NCBI RefSeq assembly: GCF_003240585.1
Contig: NZ_PCDP01000013.1
Coordinates: forward strand, 32,205-96,204
Direction of reading: 5' to 3'
From: Arminella tubonensis
GTDB lineage: Bacteria > Pseudomonadota > Alphaproteobacteria > Rhizobiales > Rhizobiaceae
Length of the DNA: 64,000 nt
Within the stretch, counting starts at the first letter, position 1. Every line of letters starts with the position of its first letter. The notes below the pieces were generated by a model. The model did not search any database. It had not been told where the DNA came from and saw only the letters and a list, made by a program, of their open reading frames with translations. A program made the position numbers and the translations under genes. Positions 52,493 to 61,607 of the stretch are shown piece by piece.

Positions 52493-55195
52493 ATGGACGC
52501 CGAAACGCAACGCTTGCTGGAGGCCCGTGAGAAAACGGCCGAGTGGAAGAAATGGGGGCCTTATCTGTCCGAGCGCCAATGGGGGACAGTGCGCGAGGAT
52601 TATAGCGACGATGGCAATGCGTGGGATCATTTCACCCACGACCAGGCTCGGTCACGGGCCTATCGCTGGGGCGAGGACGGGCTGGCGGGCATCAGCGATC
52701 GCGAGCAGCGTCTGTGTTTCGCATTGGCTTTGTGGAACGGCCAGGACCCGATCCTGAAGGAGCGCTTGTTCGGTCTCACCAATAGCGAAGGCAATCATGG
52801 CGAGGATGTAAAGGAATATTACTTTTACCTCGACTCGACCCCAACGCACTCCTTCATGAAATACCTCTACAAGTACCCTCAGGCCGCCTTTCCTTACGAC
52901 GATCTGGTGGCGACCAACCGCCTTCGTGGAAGAACCGACCCGGAATATGAGTTACTCGATACGGGGGTATTTAGCGAAGACCGATATTTCGATGTTTTCG
53001 TAGAGTACGCCAAAGCCGCACCGGAGGACATCCTCATCGAGATTGCGCTAACCAATCGCGGACCGGAAGCGGCGACGCTTCAGGTATTGCCGACATTGTG
53101 GTTTCGTGACGCTTGGTCGGCTGGCGAGAAGCCGCGGCTGCAATGTTCGGCGAAGAAGCAATCTTCAAATGTGGTGACTGCCAACTGGAACGCCCGCTCA
53201 GGCCCCACCACGACGTATCTCTGTTGCGACGGTGCGCCGAAGTTGCTGTTCACCGAGAATGAGACGAACACCGAACGGCTCTACGGTGTCCCAAACCGAA
53301 CGCAATTCGCCAAGGACGGCATAAACGACTACGTGGTAAATGGTCGGTTGGAAGCAGTCAATTCGCAGCAGAGCGGCACGAAGGTGGCAGCGCAGTACGT
53401 CGTCACCGTCCGCGCAGGCGAAACGCGCACGATACGGCTCCGGCTGAGCGATGTGCGGCCGACGGTACCAAGCAAATCAAAGGACAGCGACGGTGTGTTC
53501 GGTCGTTCGTTCGACGAGACTATGCGAGCGCGCCGAGATGAAGCCGATGAATTCTATGCCTCGATCACGCCGCCATCGATGACTGCCGACGCTGCCATTG
53601 TCATGCGCCAGGCGCTGGCCGGCATGATGTGGAGCAAGCAATTCTACTTCTACGATCTGAACGAGTGGCTTGCAGAACATGGCGCTGGAGCGTTCACTTC
53701 GAAACGGCGGATCGCACAGCGCAACGACGGCTGGCACCATATGCACAATGCCGACATCATCTCGATGCCGGACAAGTGGGAGTACCCTTGGTATGCGGCC
53801 TGGGACCTGGCGTTTCATATCGTCGCCCTCACCATGGTGGACCCCGACTTCGGCAAGGAGCAGCTCGATCTGATGCTGCGCTCGACCTACATGCATCCGA
53901 ACGGACAAATCCCCGCCTACGAATGGAATTTCGGCGACGTCAACCCACCCGTACATGCCTGGGCGACAATCTTCACCTACCGACTGGAAGAGGCGCGAAC
54001 CGGCAAAGGTGACGTTGCTTGGCTGCAACGCTGCTTTGAGAAACTGCTCCTCAACTTCACCTGGTGGGTCAACCGCAAAGACCGTTCGGGTAAGAACGTC
54101 TTCGAGGGAGGCTTCCTCGGGCTGGACAATATCGGCCTATTCGATCGGAGTTCGCCGTTGCCGACCGGGGGATATCTCGAACAGGCCGACGGCACCGCCT
54201 GGATGGCGCTCTACTGTCAGAACATGATGGAGATCGCGGCGGAACTCGCCATGAGGGACGGCGGCGGCGAGGAGATGATGCTGAAGTTCACCCAGCACTT
54301 CCTGTTGATCGCGTCGGCGATGACCCATGCTGGCGAGGAGGTCGGTATGTGGGACGAAGAGGACGGCTTCTTCTATGATGTCCTTCGCTTACCGGACGGG
54401 CACGCGCAACGTCTCAAGGTGCGCTCCATTGTCGGCCTGCTGCCGCTGTGCGCCGCCACGGTCTTTGAGGGAAATCTGTACGAGAAGTTTCCCGACGTCC
54501 CTGAGCAGGTAATACGCTATCTGAATGCACGCCCGGAGTTGACGGCGTTTATCCACGACCCCCGCAAGACTGGCTATGCGGGTCGGCGACTTGCCTCGAT
54601 CCTCGATGAGGAGAAGCTGCGCCAAGTATTGTCGAAGATGCTCGATGAGAACGAGTTCCTTAGCCGCTACGGTATCCGGGCGCTCTCGCGCTATCACGAG
54701 AAACATCCCTATGTCTTCAATGTCGGGGATCAGGAATACCGTGTCTCGTACCTGCCATCCGAATCCGACAGCGGCATGTTCGGCGGCAACTCGAACTGGC
54801 GCGGCCCGATCTGGATGCCGATGAATGGTTTGATGATCCGGGCCTTGCTTCAATACTACATGTATTACGGCAATGATTTCACCGTCGAGTGTCCGACGGG
54901 CTCCGGTCGGCACATGAACCTTTATCAGGTCGCCGAGGAGATCACCCGGCGCTTGTCGACGATCTTCCTCCGCGGCCCGGACGGTAAGCGCCCCGTCTTC
55001 GGCGGAGCAGACAAATTCCAGGAGGATCCGCACTGGCGGGATTGCCTCCAGTTCTACGAGTATTTTCACGGCGACAACGGTGCCGGGCTCGGCGCAAACC
55101 ATCAGACAGGATGGACCGGATTTATCGCTCGGGGGATGCACGTGTTCGCATCGGGCACAGCAAAGCAATGGCTTCAAGGCGGTAAATGGTCCTAG
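52493..55195 (+). CDS. GH63-like glucosidase (MGH1-type)
   Basis: A 900-residue cytosolic enzyme without a signal peptide. It has an N-terminal beta-sandwich (YYFYLDSTPTHSFMKYLYKY region) and a C-terminal alpha/alpha-barrel with the motifs FYYDVLRLPDG-like, GGNSNWRGPIWMPMN and HQTGWTGF typical of GH63 and related mannosylglycerate/glucosylglycerate hydrolases. The GH63 general acid/base pair (Asp/Glu) should lie in the WDLAFH and EWNFGDVNPP segments. The likely substrate is a small glucoside or oligosaccharide. An SDR gene follows 99 bases later. Confidence 0.88.
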   Translation: MDAETQRLLEAREKTAEWKKWGPYLSERQWGTVREDYSDDGNAWDHFTHDQARSRAYRWGEDGLAGISDREQRLCFALALWNGQDPILKERLFGLTNSEGNHGEDVKEYYFYLDSTPTHSFMKYLYKYPQAAFPYDDLVATNRLRGRTDPEYELLDTGVFSEDRYFDVFVEYAKAAPEDILIEIALTNRGPEAATLQVLPTLWFRDAWSAGEKPRLQCSAKKQSSNVVTANWNARSGPTTTYLCCDGAPKLLFTENETNTERLYGVPNRTQFAKDGINDYVVNGRLEAVNSQQSGTKVAAQYVVTVRAGETRTIRLRLSDVRPTVPSKSKDSDGVFGRSFDETMRARRDEADEFYASITPPSMTADAAIVMRQALAGMMWSKQFYFYDLNEWLAEHGAGAFTSKRRIAQRNDGWHHMHNADIISMPDKWEYPWYAAWDLAFHIVALTMVDPDFGKEQLDLMLRSTYMHPNGQIPAYEWNFGDVNPPVHAWATIFTYRLEEARTGKGDVAWLQRCFEKLLLNFTWWVNRKDRSGKNVFEGGFLGLDNIGLFDRSSPLPTGGYLEQADGTAWMALYCQNMMEIAAELAMRDGGGEEMMLKFTQHFLLIASAMTHAGEEVGMWDEEDGFFYDVLRLPDGHAQRLKVRSIVGLLPLCAATVFEGNLYEKFPDVPEQVIRYLNARPELTAFIHDPRKTGYAGRRLASILDEEKLRQVLSKMLDENEFLSRYGIRALSRYHEKHPYVFNVGDQEYRVSYLPSESDSGMFGGNSNWRGPIWMPMNGLMIRALLQYYMYYGNDFTVECPTGSGRHMNLYQVAEEITRRLSTIFLRGPDGKRPVFGGADKFQEDPHWRDCLQFYEYFHGDNGAGLGANHQTGWTGFIARGMHVFASGTAKQWLQGGKWS

Positions 55196-55294
55196 GCCCC
55201 GCCCATCGAGAAACTGCCTGCGCTGAGTGGAAGACCGGAATGCCCGTCCGGTCAAGATCGGCAGTGGAATACGATAACAACTGGAGAGGCTATC

Positions 55295-56155
55295 ATGGAG
55301 AGTTACTACGAAAGCCAACAGCTACCACGACCTGTGATCCCGAACTTGCCGCCCGTCCATCTTCTGAAGGGACAGACAGCGCTCGTCACAGGAGCCAATT
55401 CCGGGATCGGCCGCGCGGTGGCGGTGGCACTGGGCAAGGCCGGGGCAAACGTTGTCGTCAACTACGTTACCGCTCCGGCGGACGCGGCGCAGGTCGTCGA
55501 CGAGATCGTGCAAAATGGCGGGCGGGCTGTCGCCATTCAGGCGGACGTCTCCGACGAAGCCGGGGTGGAGGCGATTTTCGCCAGGACCGTTGAAGAGTTT
55601 GGCACCGTCGACATTCTCGTCAGCAATGCCGGACTTCAACAGGATGCCCCCTTTCACGAGATGACGACGGCGCAATGGGACAGGGTCATGAACGTCAACC
55701 TGCGCGGGGCCTTTCTATGCTCGCGGGCAGCGGTGCGCGAGTTTCTCCGGCGCGGCGTCCGTCCCGAGGTCTCGGTCGCGGCAGGCAAGATCATCTTTAT
55801 CAGCTCGGTCCACGAAGTCATTCCTTGGGCCGGCCACGTTAATTACGCGACCTCCAAAGGTGGGTTGATGCTGCTCATGAAAAGCTTGGCGCAGGAGGTC
55901 GCGGAACGGCGCATACGGGTCAACAGCATAGCTCCGGGAGCCATTCGCACTCCCATCAACACTGACGCCTGGCAGACACCGGAAGCCTACGCCGCGCTGA
56001 TGAAGCTCATCCCGTATAAGCGGATCGGCGAAGCCGAAGAGATCGGCCGGACCGCAGTATGGCTGGCTTCCGATTTCACCGACTACATCGTCGGCTCCAC
56101 GATGTATGTCGACGGAGGAATGACTCTGTATCCCGGTTTCGAGACGGGCGGATGA
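55295..56155 (+). CDS. SDR-family oxidoreductase (glucose 1-dehydrogenase-like)
   Basis: A 286-residue short-chain dehydrogenase with TGANSGIGRAVAVAL, VSNAG, catalytic Ser in FISSVHE with YATSK, and the C-terminal VDGGMTLYPGF. The layout is that of glucose 1-dehydrogenase/3-oxoacyl reductase-type SDRs. A GGAG-type Shine-Dalgarno (CTGGAGAGG) precedes ATG 55295. Position after the glycosidase suggests it acts on a released sugar, but this is inference. Confidence 0.9.
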   Translation: MESYYESQQLPRPVIPNLPPVHLLKGQTALVTGANSGIGRAVAVALGKAGANVVVNYVTAPADAAQVVDEIVQNGGRAVAIQADVSDEAGVEAIFARTVEEFGTVDILVSNAGLQQDAPFHEMTTAQWDRVMNVNLRGAFLCSRAAVREFLRRGVRPEVSVAAGKIIFISSVHEVIPWAGHVNYATSKGGLMLLMKSLAQEVAERRIRVNSIAPGAIRTPINTDAWQTPEAYAALMKLIPYKRIGEAEEIGRTAVWLASDFTDYIVGSTMYVDGGMTLYPGFETGG

Positions 56156-56242
56156 TCAGTCATCGAAGGATGCCGTCACGACCGTTCCTTGCTCGTCGGT
56201 CTTCTCTGATACAGCCTCAGGCTCGAACCGAATCAAAAGCGC

Positions 56243-57046
56243 CTACAACCCTTCATCTGAAATGTTGAGGAGGTTTCCACATGCCTTGCAGTGAACCGCA
56301 TCGGCGTCGTGGCGTTGTAGGCCACATTCAGGACAGGCAAAGGTCACCTTGTAGGGTCGCACCACGGCCTGTGCGAGGCGAACGAACAACGAGATCCCGA
56401 TAATCATAGTGACAACCGAGGTCAGCTTCCCGCTGGTGCCTGGCAAGGTGATGTCTCCGAAGCCGGTCGTCGTGACGGTGGCGACGGTGAAGTAGAGAGC
56501 GTCCACGAAGCCCTCGCTTCCCCCGAGGTGATAGAAAAAGCTCGTGTAGACGAAACCGGTGATGATGAAGAGGAAGACGACAAGGTTGAGACAGGCGCGA
56601 ACAACGTCGAGCCGATGACCGTGGCCGAGCCTCTGCAGCGCGTTCTTCAAGAGGTTGCTGTTCCCAAGCGCCCATAGCCGCATGACGCGCAGGAATGCAA
56701 AATTGAACAGAAGGTCGGGAAACAGCAAGGTCGCCAGAATGAAGAGATCGACCCAGTTCGCGAAGCGCGTCAAGAAGACCTTGAGATTTCCTGTGATGAC
56801 GCCCCGTGCGATCAGCTCCAAGCCTATCCATGCAGCGATCGCGTAGTCGATGATGTGATAGGTCTGCCCTTGGCGCAGAAAGGGGCCAAACAAGAAGAAA
56901 GCCAGGATCGCGAGATCGACGAACGAAAGCATCGCCTGCAGTCTGCGTGAGCGGGCATCTCTCCCGCTGGCGAACCACCGTAGACGACTGCGAAGACTTT
57001 TCGACTTCTCGGGGAGATAGCTCGGTTGGGGATGCGGATCGCTCAT
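56243..57046 (-). CDS. two-pore-type K+ channel with C-terminal zinc ribbon
   Basis: A 267-residue protein. About four S1-S4-like membrane segments (50-150) are followed by a pore module with selectivity filter TTTGFGD at 192-198 and a last helix. The S4-like segment has few positive charges (LRVMRLWAL), so voltage gating is weak or absent. The C-terminus carries a zinc ribbon CPEC-x11-CKAC (C238, C241, C253, C256), an unusual cytoplasmic addition that could sense zinc or redox state. The family (ion_trans_2/voltage-gated K+ channel superfamily) is secure; the zinc-ribbon role is inferred. Confidence 0.9.
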   Translation of the reverse strand: MSDPHPQPSYLPEKSKSLRSRLRWFASGRDARSRRLQAMLSFVDLAILAFFLFGPFLRQGQTYHIIDYAIAAWIGLELIARGVITGNLKVFLTRFANWVDLFILATLLFPDLLFNFAFLRVMRLWALGNSNLLKNALQRLGHGHRLDVVRACLNLVVFLFIITGFVYTSFFYHLGGSEGFVDALYFTVATVTTTGFGDITLPGTSGKLTSVVTMIIGISLFVRLAQAVVRPYKVTFACPECGLQRHDADAVHCKACGNLLNISDEGL

Positions 57047-57356
57047 CTGATGAAACTATCAGGAGCGATATCGCTTGCAATCCGGGCGGGTCTGAATTCG
57101 AGCGGAAGGGCGCAAATCGCGGTAACGTTGGCAAGCGCCGCGCGACTTCGCGCGAACACCGGCCCGGAGTTAAGCCTCCTATTTTTGCGCCAGACCTCCC
57201 TCGCAAGGTTGGGCCTGCGTGCCCATTGGGACGATGGGAATCCGATTTCCAGTCAGCGCGGCAGTGTATTTTGTCGAAAGGCATTGTGACACCTGACATG
57301 CCCCCATGCTAGGATCGTCTCAAACAGCGTCTGTCCAATGGGGACGAAACCAGGTC
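57047..57356. other. intergenic, nothing recognised
   Basis: This 310-base divergent promoter region lies between the channel and the next membrane protein. No gene or clear repeat was seen. Confidence 0.4.
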
Positions 57357-57833
57357 ATGGCCAAGGTAGATAAGCGATATACGCTCCTGTTCTTTGCCCA
57401 GGCGCTGGGGTCGTTGTCGCTGATATCCCAATGTGTTCCGATCTATGCGAGACTGCTTGACGACCCAGGAACACCTCAACGATTTGGCGTTGCGATGGTT
57501 GTCGTGGCCGGACTGAGCGTCGTCCTGGTGCAAACTGCTTATTGGTATCGGGTGTTCAACGTCATATTGCCCGTTCGGACCAAACGGGTCGTGGTCGGTC
57601 ACCTGATCCTGTTCGCCAGCCGTCTTGGCTTCATCGTCGCGAGCGCGCTGTTTTCGATCGTACTGTTCCGACACCTGCCCGAAATCGACTTTGCGCAAAA
57701 CTGGTCGACATTCCTCTGGCGCGGCCTCCTTCTTCTGGCAGTGCTCTTCACGCTTTTCTGCTTCACGACCGAACTCGAACGCCTCGGGTCCGCGATGCGC
57801 GGCCCGGAGCGCCAGCCGTTACCGCGAAACTGA
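57357..57833 (+). CDS. four-helix membrane protein of unknown function
   Basis: A 158-residue protein with four hydrophobic segments (LLFFAQALGSLSLISQCVPI; VAMVVVAGLSVVLVQTAYWY; HLILFASRLGFIVASALFSI; LWRGLLLLAVLFTLFCFTTE) and short loops. ATG 57357 is preferred because the longer frame adds 17 residues with no feature. The family is not recognised. It is probably an inner-membrane protein. Confidence 0.7.
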   Translation: MAKVDKRYTLLFFAQALGSLSLISQCVPIYARLLDDPGTPQRFGVAMVVVAGLSVVLVQTAYWYRVFNVILPVRTKRVVVGHLILFASRLGFIVASALFSIVLFRHLPEIDFAQNWSTFLWRGLLLLAVLFTLFCFTTELERLGSAMRGPERQPLPRN

Positions 57834-57967
57834 GCCTTCGCTTTCACTTGTGACAATAATTTCTGAGAGCCATCCTCGTGTGACGTGTCGGTGCGATCCC
57901 TGATCACTCGCAAGTTCAACGGATTGGCCGTGCCTTCACGCATCGACGGTCGGGAGACAATCTTCCA

Positions 57968-58213
57968 TCAGTTCTGCAACTCATAGCATCCCCGTCTTCT
58001 GGCACCGAACTGGCACAGAGGCGAAAGCCGCAGCGCATAATGGCCGTCCTTCATGCATCGACTGAAGGCCTTGGGGTCCGGCGGGTCTTTCCACATATGA
58101 GCCAATTCGCAATCGCCTCGGACTTTCTTGAAGTCATCGGCTTCGTTGGAGGCGACGGGCGAGAACGCCATACTTGATGCAAGCGTCGCCGAAATAAGGC
58201 ATCTCATCGACAT
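57968..58213 (-). CDS. small exported cysteine-rich protein
   Basis: An 81-residue protein with a signal peptide (about 1-22, ending PVAS). The mature part has four Cys (GDCELAH, SRCMKDG, SPLCQFG, RGCYEL) spaced for two disulfides. GAGGAGA precedes ATG 58213. It is a periplasmic protein of unnamed rhizobial type. Confidence 0.72.
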   Translation of the reverse strand: MSMRCLISATLASSMAFSPVASNEADDFKKVRGDCELAHMWKDPPDPKAFSRCMKDGHYALRLSPLCQFGARRRGCYELQN

Positions 58214-58285
58214 CAAGCTCTCCTCGAACGGACTTTGGAAATTTCGGCGACGACATCGGCGGTTTTTCCTACCGACGCGAGAATG

Positions 58286-59335
58286 TCAGTCGGGATACTT
58301 CGCAGGTTGCACAGTCGGTCGGGGCCAGAGCAGCGCCGCTGTCAATAGAGCATAGATCAAAGCTACGGCGACGTAGACGATGCGGGTCGTGAACGATTCT
58401 GCGGCACTGCCCGGCAGCGGCGAAACCCCAAGCCCGAACAGGATCAGGAAGATCGTCAGCGCGCCAGCGAACATTCCGGCATCTTTCGAACGGGCCGCGG
58501 CGCGACCACCCAGCAACAGGCCGACGACGAGAACGATCAGGAACATGACGAACAGATTGGGTCGAAGGGTGAGAATGGAATAGGCGATGGAGGCGAGAAC
58601 CCCGCCAAGCAGGTTGACGATCACCAGTCCAAATGCCGCCCTTCCGCTGGAGGCGATGTCAAGTTGGCCCAGAAGCGATGCCACGGTGATCGGAATGACC
58701 ATCGCCGTGGCGAGTTTGTCGTTAGTCAGGCAGATCGTCACCGCCGCAAGCAATATCGCGGTGTTCGCCAATGCCCTGAGATAGGAAGGAGCCTGCAATG
58801 TCGGTGGCTCGGCCGCGACGTCGATAGTCGGCGGTTCCGGAACGACGGCGTAGGCAGCCCACATGAGAAGCGTGCCGCTGAGTACTCCCGTGACCAGGAT
58901 CGACAGGATCGAATTTGCCAGGTCGCGGTTGAGGATGCCGAGCAACGGCACTATGATGGCAACGACCAGCACGAGGAAAGCTGCAGGTCCGCCTTTGCCA
59001 CTCGACTGGGCGAGGAAGCAGGAAAAATAGATCAACGCCAGGAACATGAGGAAAGTGGCATGCCTGTCGCCGAACGCACTGGTGAGAACCATCATGAACA
59101 GCCCGGCAACCAGGATTAGTGCTGCCATCCCCAACGCCTTGCCTAAAGGCATCGGTCGCGCGCTTCCGAGCAAGAACTGCGCGGCAAAAAGCGGCCCAAG
59201 AAACGGGACGATGGCCCCCGAGTACACTGCGAAGATGAAGCCGACGGAGACGGCGAGTGCTACCCGCAACCCCTTTCTTCGCTGCTCAGCGACCGCGACG
59301 CCGAATTGAGAGATGGGGCCGGCGTCATCCGACAT
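58286..59335 (-). CDS. DUF2955 membrane protein (FUSC-like exporter subunit)
   Basis: A 349-residue protein with ten or so membrane segments in two halves, of the DUF2955 family, related to FUSC/aromatic-acid exporters. Its start overlaps the stop of the HlyD-type gene by 11 bases, so the pair are coupled. Together they probably form an inner-membrane exporter plus periplasmic adaptor for small aromatic or organic compounds. Confidence 0.85.
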   Translation of the reverse strand: MSDDAGPISQFGVAVAEQRRKGLRVALAVSVGFIFAVYSGAIVPFLGPLFAAQFLLGSARPMPLGKALGMAALILVAGLFMMVLTSAFGDRHATFLMFLALIYFSCFLAQSSGKGGPAAFLVLVVAIIVPLLGILNRDLANSILSILVTGVLSGTLLMWAAYAVVPEPPTIDVAAEPPTLQAPSYLRALANTAILLAAVTICLTNDKLATAMVIPITVASLLGQLDIASSGRAAFGLVIVNLLGGVLASIAYSILTLRPNLFVMFLIVLVVGLLLGGRAAARSKDAGMFAGALTIFLILFGLGVSPLPGSAAESFTTRIVYVAVALIYALLTAALLWPRPTVQPAKYPD

Positions 59336-60428
59336 AAGTCAGCACCGACATGATGCGTATCCACAGGGAACCCCAGGCGTTCGTGATGGGGTGTTCTCCC
59401 GTGTAGACGACCACCGTCGCCTGCGATCCATATCGAACGCCCGTCTTCGGCTGCGTGACCATTGTCAGGCGAACCGGAAAGCGCTGTGCTTCCTTGACCC
59501 AACCGCTGTCGTTGCGGATCGTCGGCAGGCCCGTGTTCGGATCCGTCGTGCCCCCAGACACGCCCAGGCCGACGCTCTCAACTTTCGCCGAGTACAGTTT
59601 GCCGGGAAGGGCGTCGAAGAGGATGTCGGCCCGGTTGCCGACAGCGACATTCTCGAGACTGTTCTCCTTAAAGGCGGCGGATATCCAGATCGTACCGACA
59701 TCGATGAACGTCATGGCCGGCTGTCCGACGGTTACGACCTTGCCGATGGAAAGTTGCAGATTAGTGACGACGCCGTCCGACGGTGCACGGATCGTCGTCC
59801 GAACCAGATCGAGCTGGGCGCGCTCCAGCGCGGCCAGCGCCTCCTTGAGTTGAGGGTTGTCGTTGCCCGCTGGGCCAAGTTGCTCTCGTGCCTTGACGAG
59901 GTCGGCTTGCGCGCCCTGAACTTTGGATTCGGCCTGGTCGAATGCCGACTTCGTAGTGTCGTATCTGGCCTTTGAGTAGACGCCACGTGCCACCAGCTCC
60001 GAGGCGCGGGCATACTGTTCGCGCAGATTATCCCGGTCTGTCTGTGCACCGACCAGCTTGGCCTGCGCGGCGTCCACTGTCGCTGTCGATGCGCCGATAG
60101 ACTGCCCTACGCTCGCAAGACTTGCCTCCGCACCTTTGACGGCGATCTGGTAACGGCTGGGATCGATCCGGAATAGGACCTGATCCGTTTCGACATGGGA
60201 ATTGTCGGCGACGTTCACCTCGATCACGCGCCCTGCGACCTCGGGTGCGATCCCGACCACATAGGCCTGCACTTGGGCCTGCGTCGTTGATGGTGTACGC
60301 CGCTCCATGAAGATGGAAAGCACGAACAGCGCTAATGCCAGCAGGACTATGGTAAGTGCTACGCGCAGCAATGGATTGCTGGGCGTAGCCGCGAGGATTG
60401 GCTGAGCGGGGGAGGCATCTTCGACCAT
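59325..60428 (-). CDS. HlyD-family secretion/efflux adaptor
   Basis: A 367-residue membrane-fusion protein. One N-terminal membrane anchor (about 22-41, LRVALTIVLLALALFVLSIF) is followed by the lipoyl half-motif, a long coiled-coil (about 95-200) and the beta-barrel (IRAPSDGVVTNLQL...). The EmrA/AaeA type is the closest. It is coupled to the DUF2955 gene. Confidence 0.93.
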   Translation of the reverse strand: MVEDASPAQPILAATPSNPLLRVALTIVLLALALFVLSIFMERRTPSTTQAQVQAYVVGIAPEVAGRVIEVNVADNSHVETDQVLFRIDPSRYQIAVKGAEASLASVGQSIGASTATVDAAQAKLVGAQTDRDNLREQYARASELVARGVYSKARYDTTKSAFDQAESKVQGAQADLVKAREQLGPAGNDNPQLKEALAALERAQLDLVRTTIRAPSDGVVTNLQLSIGKVVTVGQPAMTFIDVGTIWISAAFKENSLENVAVGNRADILFDALPGKLYSAKVESVGLGVSGGTTDPNTGLPTIRNDSGWVKEAQRFPVRLTMVTQPKTGVRYGSQATVVVYTGEHPITNAWGSLWIRIMSVLTYVG

Positions 60429-60878
60429 GGACTATCCTTTGAATTTCTTTCATTCACGACAGGCCGCTCGCCGCGGCTCGCAACTCTTCAGCGCACGATC
60501 TCATGCCTGGGCTGGAATGGACAGCTCATCTCGGGAGGTTCACCACCGCTCGCAATAATAACGCACTAGTTGATAGTAACATTGGTCTGGGACAGCAATA
60601 GTACCGCACCCAGAACCGTTCCCTTTCGGGTCGGCGAGGGGTATGTAACTGTAACTTACTTCCCCTCTTGCATCGGCTGCGCGAGACATCTCGGGGGACG
60701 TCGCCTATTGATCACCGCGCTAGAATGAAATGGGGCTCGACCCAGGAATGAGCGTGTCGGTCTATCCATTGTCACAGCACCGGGGTATTCCAGTGACATC
60801 CTCATTCTAGATTGTAATACGAGGATCTCGACGCGCGGCTTGAACTCCAATTCGTGATCTCAACATACAGGATTTCCC
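60429..60878. other. intergenic, nothing recognised
   Basis: This 450-base divergent region lies between the HlyD-type and DUF1269 genes. It is AT-richer around 60555-60600, as expected of promoters. No gene or small RNA signature was seen. Confidence 0.45.
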
Positions 60879-61415
60879 ATGTCAGAACTCGTAGTACTCG
60901 GCTTCGATGACGCCGACAAAGCGGATACAATTCTCAACAGGCTTCAGCAGCTCCAAAAGGAATATCTGATCGATCTCGAAGACGCAGTGGTCGCCGTCCG
61001 CGACAGCGAAGGAAAGGTTCGGCTGAAACAAAGCATGCAACCGTCCGCCGGGGGCATCGCGACGAGCGGCGGTCTGTCAGGCGCGGTTTGGGGGTCGCTA
61101 GTCGGCCTGCTCTTCCTCAACCCGCTGGCAGGGATGGTGCTGGGCGGAGCGATCGGAGCGAGCACCGGAGCGCTCGCCGGATCGATAACCGACTACGGCA
61201 TCGACGACGAGCTCATCAAGCGGCTGGCTGAAACCATTCCCGTAAACACCTCCGCGCTCTTCCTGCTCGTACGCAAGGTCCAGCCGGAAAAGCTCCTGGA
61301 GGAATTCAAGGGCGAACATGCCCGCATCTTGCGATCATCGCTGTCTCCCGATCAGGAGCACAAGCTTCAGGGCGCGCTTGCGACGGACGCACTACCCTCT
61401 GGTCCGGCAGCGTAG
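60879..61415 (+). CDS. DUF1269 membrane-associated protein
   Basis: A 178-residue protein of the DUF1269 family (MSELVVLGFDDADKADTILN start). A glycine-zipper hydrophobic centre (about 62-110, GAVWGSLVGLLFLNPLAGMV) is followed by a conserved C-terminal part (ALFLLVRKVQPEKLLEEF). It has no signal peptide. Members are envelope-stress associated with no defined activity. Confidence 0.88.
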   Translation: MSELVVLGFDDADKADTILNRLQQLQKEYLIDLEDAVVAVRDSEGKVRLKQSMQPSAGGIATSGGLSGAVWGSLVGLLFLNPLAGMVLGGAIGASTGALAGSITDYGIDDELIKRLAETIPVNTSALFLLVRKVQPEKLLEEFKGEHARILRSSLSPDQEHKLQGALATDALPSGPAA

Positions 61416-61607
61416 CAGGACCAAGCAAGGGGCTGCGGTGTCCATCATGCGAGGGCGTTTGATTTATTGGCGGAAATACTATAAAATGCATTTTCATTGT
61501 CGCACCACTATTACGTGTGAGATTTTCCCGCGCTTCGTGTCGCGAGCGAGGACTGATCGAGGCAGTTAATTGCGGGTGGGGCAACTGCTGCTTGTGGGGG
61601 CATCGTG

